A stretch of 64,000 bases of DNA from Melieria omissa (lineage: Eukaryota > Arthropoda > Insecta > Diptera > Ulidiidae), in assembly GCA_963971225.1 (NCBI GenBank), contig OZ020268.1, positions 53,680,404 through 53,744,403 of the forward strand. The letters run 5' to 3'. Under the pieces are notes generated by a model. The model had not been told where the DNA came from. It saw only the letters and a list, made by a program, of their open reading frames with translations, and ran no database searches. Shown here piece by piece: positions 40,601-49,600 of the stretch. The position numbers and the translations under genes were made by a program. The first letter of the stretch is position 1; each line of letters opens with the position of its first letter.

Positions 40601-43600
40601 TGGACTGACAAACATACAAATTGACAGATAGACTGACCAACGCCAGACGTACGAATGAATGGATAAATAGATAGACGTGTGAATTAAAGAACGGATGGAC
40701 AGACCAACGGATGTACTGACGAAGAGAAGTCCAGTACTTTTTGCTTAAAGTGAACTTCGAGGCACTGGACTCGACAATAGTCCCTTCGTTTTAATCGAAA
40801 GTTCGCTTTAAAAGGGGTCGGAAATAAGCGAAAACACAAAGCGTGTACTTTTGAAATTGGTTCGTTTTAGGCGGAAATTCGGGTTCGTTATACTGTACAA
40901 ACCAGCAAATGGACAAACGGTCATTGCAACGAACAAACAGCTGGACGTCTGCTGAAAATAAATTCTACATCTAAAAATTTTTTGGAATATAAAAGTTAAC
41001 TAAAGAAAATAATATAATTTTCTGCATCTAGTTTTAAACTTAGTAGGAGACTTTAATTTGAAATTGTCTATTTACTTCGTATCTTACACTTAAGAATGTC
41101 ACATTAGTTGCATATTTCTGTTCAATATTGAACTTTACCGGAATCCCGAGCGTTATTTTCCAATGAGTAAAATACGACACAACAATTGTGGGCTCTTTAT
41201 TACTCAAACCACTATTTACGATGCAACAATGCCCTGAGAAAGTGTCCGCCTGGCTTTAAAGTTCAACGTTTTCCTATCACTTCAAGTTTTCGTTTTTCTT
41301 CAGTCAAGGTACATGCACTTTGCTGGTAGAAACCGTTCAACCCTCGCACCAGCAACGGGCCCGAATCCCCGTCATCACCCTCGCAAGCAGCAGCAGTGGC
41401 GCTCGCAGCACCACGCTTTGTGTTGTTAAGCGTTCCCCAAAATTTGACACCACCTCGAAAATCGATAAGGAACTTTAAAGTTCAAAATGCGCGCACCAAA
41501 CAGAAATTCAATGAAAATTTTCAACAACAACAACAAACATACAACGCTTGTAAATGTTCCCAACATCACTGTGTACAACAGATAATGGTAAAAGTTCGTT
41601 GTTAGAGCAAACATCATAGAAAAATCGATTTGGTGGGGCGCGAAAATTCGCACAGGATCACTTCTTATGTAATGTACATTGCTCGGGCAATGGAAAACAA
41701 ACCAGTTCCGTTTTATACGTAAAGCACCTTTAATTGTTGGCAATAATTCACTGACTTCAGCTGCTCCGAAACGGCGGCCTCAAAACGAAATTGCTGACAA
41801 TTTTGTTAGACACTGTGGGGCGTTGCAGGCGAAACGTCTTTGCGGCACCTAACGAACTCGGCAACTGTCGTTGTGCAAGTGGATGGAACGGCCAGACACC
41901 GTCAGATTTAACAAATTCAATTTCGAAACGAATTCAGGCGCGCTCAGCACTGTGGAGCTGACGCTGTCGCTGGATGTGGCAGAAAGGAATGACGGCAAAA
42001 GCAGAGTCGCAAGCGCAAAAACAACCCTTTCCCGGGGATGTACAAGGATGCACGAAGTGAATACGCGCGGGCAGACAGACAAAGCGGCAGGCAAACGGAG
42101 GGACAGACAGACAGACAGCAGTTAAAGCGAAAATAACAAGCACAGCAATAGCAACTGGCAGCGGCACAGATACACATAGCACAGTTTCCAAGTGCGCCGC
42201 CATCCTCGTCGACGATGGGCACCGGCACAGCGAGCGGCCGCATGCAGTGCGAATTGTCGGGGGTTGCACGGTGCCACGAACGACGACGACAACGGCGACG
42301 CTGTCGTATGAACCTCCAAAGGCGGGCGCAACAGCCACAACAACGCATCAACAACGATGTTCGCGTTCGCCACACACAGAAGCGGCAGCAACAACGAGCG
42401 ACACAACGCCCGCCTGGCCCACTCGAGAACGTAGCAAAACGCTGCCGAATAGTGTTAGTGAGTACATGGTATGTAGGTGGAGTTGTGACCGGAGAACGAG
42501 GCAAACTAAGCGAACTCTTGATAAATGCGTTATGTGAGTGAGTGAGTGAGTGAGTGTGTGTGTGTGTTTTTGCGCGCATCCATCGATGGTTGATAGTTGG
42601 ACGGTCGGTCGTCTGCAGTGTGCCGGGCATTATGGCGTTGTTTGGCACAAGCTGCCCCCGCCCTAGGAACGCGCAAGCCACGGCCACTTGTGCGGGCACT
42701 AAAGCCAGTTCAGCGGCCGCTTCTCCTGCTCCCACAAATGACATGGCCAAACGAGCGGCACATACACCGCTGAATTTGACGCATTGGCGTTTTCTGAAGC
42801 AGCTCACCGCTGCTGCTGTCTGTACATAGTCAACGCCACTTCGTGCAGTGTCCACAATTTTGCGCGAATTTCGCTGTTGCATTTCGGGAATTCGAGGGAC
42901 GCGGGCAGCGATATCGATTGACAGCGAATGCGTCTTCTGGAAAACTGATTATAGGGAAGTCTTCAAAGGCCAATGCAAGCCACATTTAGGCGAATAAGAA
43001 AAAACAATGGAAAATGAGAAAACTAACTAAATACTAAACTAAATTGGTGAAATTGTTCCAAGAGCAAAGATGCCCTTAGCACAATCAATGCCGAGGCTTT
43101 CTACTAGCAGTACAATGCAATTAGGTTAGGTTTATGTTTTTCTCCTATAAGTTTAAGCTTTGAGTACTGTTTTATTTCTTAGTTATTACAGATTACGTAA
43201 ATGGCTGGTTAGGTTAGGTTAAGTAAGGTTAAGTTAGGATTATGTTAATCTGACTAGATCAGACTAGATTCGATATAATTAGATTAGATTAGACCAGATT
43301 AGACTTGATTAGAAGATTATATGAGATTAGGTTAGACTAGACTAATGGACTATATTAAGTTATAGTAGATTAATCTAAACTATATTAGATTAGCTTAGAT
43401 AAGGTAAGACTAGATTAGTTAAATTAGATTAGATAGATAATCAAAGAATAGATTAGACCAGATTAGGCTTGATAAGATTAGATTAGATTAAATTAGATTA
43501 GATTGGATTAGATTAGATTAGATTAGATTAGATTAGATTAGATTAGATTAGATTAGATTAAATTAGATTAGATTAGATTAGATTAGATTAGATTAGATTA

Positions 43601-46600
43601 GATTAGATTAGATTAGATTAGATTAGATTAGATTAGATTAGATAGATTAGATTAGATTAGATTAAATTAGATTAGATTAGATTAGATTAGATTAGATTAG
43701 ATTAGATTAAATTAGATTAGATTAGATTAGACTGGACTAAATTAAATTAGATTTAACTGTATTAGAATAGTTTGCATTAGACTATATTAGATTAGACTAG
43801 ACTACATTAAATTATATTATATTACTCGTACTCTACCTTAGATGATTAAGTTAAGTAAAGTTAGTTAAAACTACACTTCCACGCGGCGAATGCGCCCACA
43901 CAGTTTAAATCCTTTTGTATCTAAGAAGGAAAAATGTATTGTCTTATTCAAGAGCGAACCAGTCTGATCTCTGAGATTATCTTATTTATAAAATTCTCGT
44001 GTCACAATGTTAGTTACCATACTCCTCCGAAACGACTTGACCGATTTTTATGAAATTTTATATGCATATTCAGTAGGTCTGAGAATCGGCTACTATCTAT
44101 TTTTCAGATCGTTGTCCCATAGATGAGTCATTCTACTAATAAGATTTGATGGGCGTTGAACAAGGGGCGTGGCACATTTTTTGTGCCATTCATTATAAAA
44201 AAACAACACATGTCGTGCGAGACAAAATTTGCCGGGTAAGCTAGTATTCTATAAAATAGTATGAGTCAATCTGTTACGTCCATTGTGATCCTCTAAGATT
44301 TGATCAGTAAGAATTGTATTCAAAGAATTTAACATCAAACAAAAATAGAAAAGACTATTGGTTACCTATCCGTGTATGTCAGCTGATACATACAGATATA
44401 TATTTTTTTGAATAATTTGTACGAGTATCTTGGAAAGTATTATGAGTCGATTGCTGAAGCGTAAATTTTCCAACTATAATTTTTCTATAAGTTATGTTTG
44501 AACCCTATTCACCGCTATGACTTTGCTTTAATTTATCGCCTTGGTGTTTGTTGTAAGCTTTTGAGATGTGAACCAGGTTTTCTGTAAGATTTAGCGCTTA
44601 TTGTGTCTTTTCCCTTCGACAAGGTGCTGGACATTTGCATGGAACGAAAATAATGGTTTCTAAAGCTAACCTTGTAATTTAGATTGTTAACCTAAACCTA
44701 GTCGCTAGTGTGGCTAGCAAAGATGCAGTATTCAATATAGTTTATGATGTTCAGATTGAACACAAATTCGATTTCTTCTAATTACAATTTATTAACTAAA
44801 GAAGCAAAACTATATTCAGCCAAGTAATAAAATGCCTAATCAATCGTTTACTATACTAAATCTTCAAGACTACAATTTGTCAAAAAACAATTGACGAGAG
44901 GAGCGAATGGCGCTTTTTCAATTGTCGCCAATACAACCACACCCAGAACTTGACAAGCAATTGAACAAAAGGCCGTTACAATACAATGCAACTGTGGCAA
45001 GTATTGGCAGAGATATAGAAGTGTTTTTATTTAAATTAAATTTTATAATCAGAAGAAAACTAGGAAAGAAAACACTAGAAAAAAAGACAAAATCAAGAAT
45101 CAAGAGAGAGCATTTCAACATACAAAAATAAATTTAAGTTATAAAAGTAGGCAAAAACGCCGGCTAAGCGTTCCACCTTCAACAGTCAACCGGCAAGAAA
45201 TGTTTAAGCGACATGAAAAAATTAGCGTGCGAAAAAACAATTCGCATGAATGAAAATGTGACAACAGTCAAGCATGACCAGCAAATAAACAAACGCCCCC
45301 ACTCACTCAAACACAAACACACACACGCGGCAAACTTGCTGGAGACACGCAGCCAGAGCCAGCACAAGTCAATGAAAGCAAAACGAACGACCTTGCAAAA
45401 AAGAATGCTAAAAATTTTTAATGTACCATGTCCAATGTCCTCGTAAACCAAATAAATGTAAAAAAGTGTGTGAATGAAAAAAGTGCCAAAGGAAAAACTG
45501 TGAATGCTGTCTAAACATGTGTTTGTGTGTAGTCGTGTGTGATGGCAAAGTTTGTGTGTCAGCGCATCTAAGGGGGAGAGCATTTTTGAAGAACGCATGG
45601 ACTGCCGAATATAAAAATAAAAACAAAAAATGCCGATAAAGCTGAGAGAAAGCAAAAAATCTAAACAAAACAAAAACCAAACGAAACATGTTGACAATTT
45701 TCCATACACACAGCCAAACAAATAGAGCGAAAATTTCGTAAATGTTAGAGAGAAAGCCGAAACGCATCGCGTCGTACCACTGAGCGCCAGAGAGCGAACG
45801 CGAAGGCTACAAAAAATGCCAAAAGATGTAGCAAATGTATGGGCATTTCTACAAGAAATTTTTGCGCTGAAAATATCAAAAATTCTCTGCATTTTATGTG
45901 CAACGCCAGCTGTCGCTCTGTTCTGCTCCAATTGTGTCTGAACGACGGAACAGTGGCTGTGGGCAGTTGGCTTGGGTGGGTGGCGCTGGGTGGGGGTCAG
46001 TGCGCATGCTCATCAATTGAATATAATGGCAGAACTGCAACGACTGGGAGGACATTAGGAGGCGGCTCCTGTTGGTTCGACATGAAATCATGGAGAAATG
46101 AAGAGCAAACCAAATGAAATTTCTTGATAAATAACCCAGAGCGAGAAACGATATAAGGGGGAAGAAAAGTGGATGTTTGACAACCAGCGCGAATAGATGA
46201 GCACTGAATTATACAGATTCAAACTTTACTACATAGAAACACACTACGGAGCTCTACTGTATGTCGTCAAAGACTTTGTGGCAGCACAAACAACAAACAA
46301 GGAAAGTTGCAACCATTGAAGCAAATAACTTCACTTGTGACAATGTGTCACAGAGGCAAAATGTGTCAGAAAAAAGGATAAAAAGCAACTGAAGCTTTAA
46401 GAAGATGCATTTAGCTCTCAAGTTTTCTAACTATTGTCACAAAAAATTAATGTACCATTAAACTATCGTAAAGTACCAAAAACATTTTTTGTCTTCTTCT
46501 GACAATCTAACTGATTGGACTTTACCACAGAATAAACAGTAATACAGAACGCGCATCTCATACAAATTCAAAAATGTTAAGGGGTCGTAATATTACGACC

Positions 46601-49600
46601 ACTGTTAATTTAACATTACGTCCTCTGCTATTAACATTACGAACAGCACTAGACAGCTTTCGTTTCTGTTATTTCACAGAACAAACAGCACAGAGATAAG
46701 AAGAAAGTAATGATCGCATGCGGCTCCGCGAAGCATTGAAGAGAAAATAGCGTCAGGCTGTGGTTGCTGTTGTTGTCGGCCAAAAAAACCAGGTGCCACT
46801 TGCTTCTTCATATATGGGAGAAGAGCAATAAGCTATGGTTGTTGTTATTGTTGCCGGCTAGGAAATGAAACATTGAATTTGAATTATTTTTGCTTTGTGG
46901 TTCATTCTGCGTGCAGCGCATTGCGTACATAAACTGTCGGTAGCAATTTTACGACGGAGTGTAGCATGCAAAAATATATGAGAACGGATGTCAAAAGGGG
47001 GTAACTTATCGACTATAAAATCACTACGGTGTAAACATATCACACTATTTTTAATATTGATGATACTTAATCGGTTTTGTACAATCGTTATGAACAAAAT
47101 ATCCTTTAAATGGTGGATGTACGTGCATACTACTGACATTTGATTTCTTCGATTATCGTAGTGTTGTGCATTATGAATTCCTTCCGCCGGGCCAAACAGT
47201 CAAAAAGGAATATTATTTGAACGTTATGCGTCGTTTGCGTAACGCTGTCCGCTTAAAAAGACCGGAATTGTGGAAGGACAATTCTTGGTTTTTACACCAC
47301 GATAATGCACCATCCCATACTGCACTCGTAATTCGTGATCATTTCGCCAAAACCTCAACCCATATCGTTCCGCAAGCACCAAAATCAATGCACAATTTGT
47401 GGCGAAATAAAAGTGTAACTATGTACACTGTGACAAAATGTCACACTAGCATAATACATCATGAAACACACATGGGCATCTCCCAAAAAAAGTCCACCAC
47501 GAGTGAAAAATTCAAACTGCTCAGAAAAACTTTTTTTTATTCAATAATAAAGCTCTATATTTGATAAATGTAAACGAATTTTTAATTTGTAAAACTTGTT
47601 GGCCGAAATATACTACTGTAAAAGAAAAACAAAAAATCACTTTTTTCTTTGTGTTTTTAGCTTATTCAAGTAATATTATATTTGTCTTGTAATGTAAAAG
47701 TTTTCTACTAACAACAATCTTATGTGTTAGACAAAGTGGAGTTCGAAGAACGCAAGTTTTTTGAGTTTGCTTCTTCCTGCATCCTAATGTCGCGTCCGTG
47801 TTCAAAAAACATTATTTATTGATGTCATTAGTGGACAAACTTTTCAAATGGAAGTAGCTGTCAGTTTTTGAATGAGTGCATTCTTCTCGTTAGGAAAATA
47901 TAATAATAATATAATATAATAATTGGTTCCCGAAAAAATCGGAAACAAAGTTTATGGGTGTTTAAAATTAGTTGCGTCCGTAGGTTAGGTTAGGTTACGG
48001 AAGGGGTGTGTGCGTCAGGCACTTCCACTCGGAGACCCTGTTGGGTCCATTGTGAATCCCTTCATTTTTCGGAAACCGATGTCCTTCCCTTATCTGTTTG
48101 GATCCCTGTAGATCCAAACGGGATCTTTTGAGAACCATTTGGTCTTTGCGAGGAAATTGTGTAGGTCGGTTATCTGTGCATCTGCTACTTCCTCGAGCCC
48201 GTCAAAGAACCTTGCCCCAAGAGTCTGGAGCCGTCGTCCTTGTAGTGATGGGCAGTGGCATAGCAGGTGCTCGACCGATTCTACTGCATCCTCATCTCCA
48301 CAGCTTCTGCATAAATCGTCGGTCGCCAAACGCCATTTGCATAACATGACACCAATGGCGCAGTGACCTGTGATTACCCCCGTGACCATGCGTACAGCAT
48401 GTTTGTCGAGGCGCAGAAGGCACTTACTTTTCCTCGTGTTGAGTGCTGGCCATAGGGTGCGAGCAATCTTGCAATCGCACCTGGTTGTCCAGGCTCTATT
48501 CGTGGCTCGTGTAAGCCACTCTCCTATTGAACCCGGTGGTAGCACCGTGTTGACCGCCTCGCACGCCGGCATAGCTGACCCTGCACGGGCAGTTGCGTCC
48601 GTAACCGGAAGCTCTGTATATTTGATTCTTTTTCGATTTCCGGTCAATTTCCGTATTTCTTGAGATAAAAATTTTTCTTTCAAAATATTGGCTCTCATTG
48701 AACATTTTAGCAATAAAATACAACAAAATATCAAAAATATAATTAAGGTTGAGAATTACAGCTCAATCAAATTTGTACGATATATCGTACAATGGTCCGC
48801 AAAGGAGTTAAAATGCATGAAACTTTTGTTTCGTTTTTTTAAAGTTTTATGAATAATTCATCGGTTTTTTTGATTAGAAAACATAAATTATAACAACAAA
48901 AAATCAAAACGTGATTTCATTTTGATCGAAACCTATATAAATTATATATATAAATAATTGAGTCACACCAGGCCTTATAAAACCGTTATTGTTGTTGCAA
49001 AGCTCTTTTGCCCTCAAAAAAACCCAGAATTAACTAAACACCATATAGCTTTGTAGAAAGATACCGAATATAGCCGATTCTTACTATCGCAGTGGGAGTG
49101 GCAAGTACTCCTGTCTAACATTACATAATCTTTGTCTGCCCAGTAAAATACAAAATCGTCTAGTAATTGTTATTTCTGAATAGAAATAGTCGAACAGTCG
49201 AATTTTATTAGTCATACGATTAAGTGATGGGCGTGGCATTCAAGCAAACAGAAAAATTCTGTTACCAAATCCATAACTTAAAAAAAATGCAAACATCACT
49301 TGCAGCCTTTGCCTTCCATTTGTACGATATAACGTACAAAGCTTTGCAACCCTTGTGGTCATTTGTACGATATATCGTACAATTTTTTAAAGGCTCGGGA
49401 AAAATATTTAGAAGCAAAAAATGTTAAATTTAAAAAGTTTTATAAATCAAACTGAGATTCAAACTTTGAAATTGTTTGCCTTTTTGCTACTCAAAAGTAT
49501 TACATATTTAAAAATTCCTCCGCAGAAGCATCGCATCGCCAAATTCAAAGAGCTGCTCACAAAACGCACTCACACCGTGTAGCCATGGCTATTGTGATTT

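Noticed and set aside
40219..40611. 130-codon frame with VHS/RLS repeats
   Set aside because: It is the translation of a degenerate tetranucleotide minisatellite.
40230..40735. CRISPR-like array
   Set aside because: The repeats are degenerate and without regular spacers, and the sequence is from an animal nucleus.
41944..42882. 312-codon minus-strand open frame
   Set aside because: It lies in a GC-rich block where several other frames are also open on both strands. The peptide is Cys/Arg/Thr-rich with repeat-derived THTHTH runs and no domain. Base composition explains it better than a gene.
45179..45931. 250-codon minus-strand open frame
   Set aside because: Phe/Leu/Cys-rich translation opposite an A-rich strand, no domain or splice context. 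Kept in the list only as a low-confidence note.
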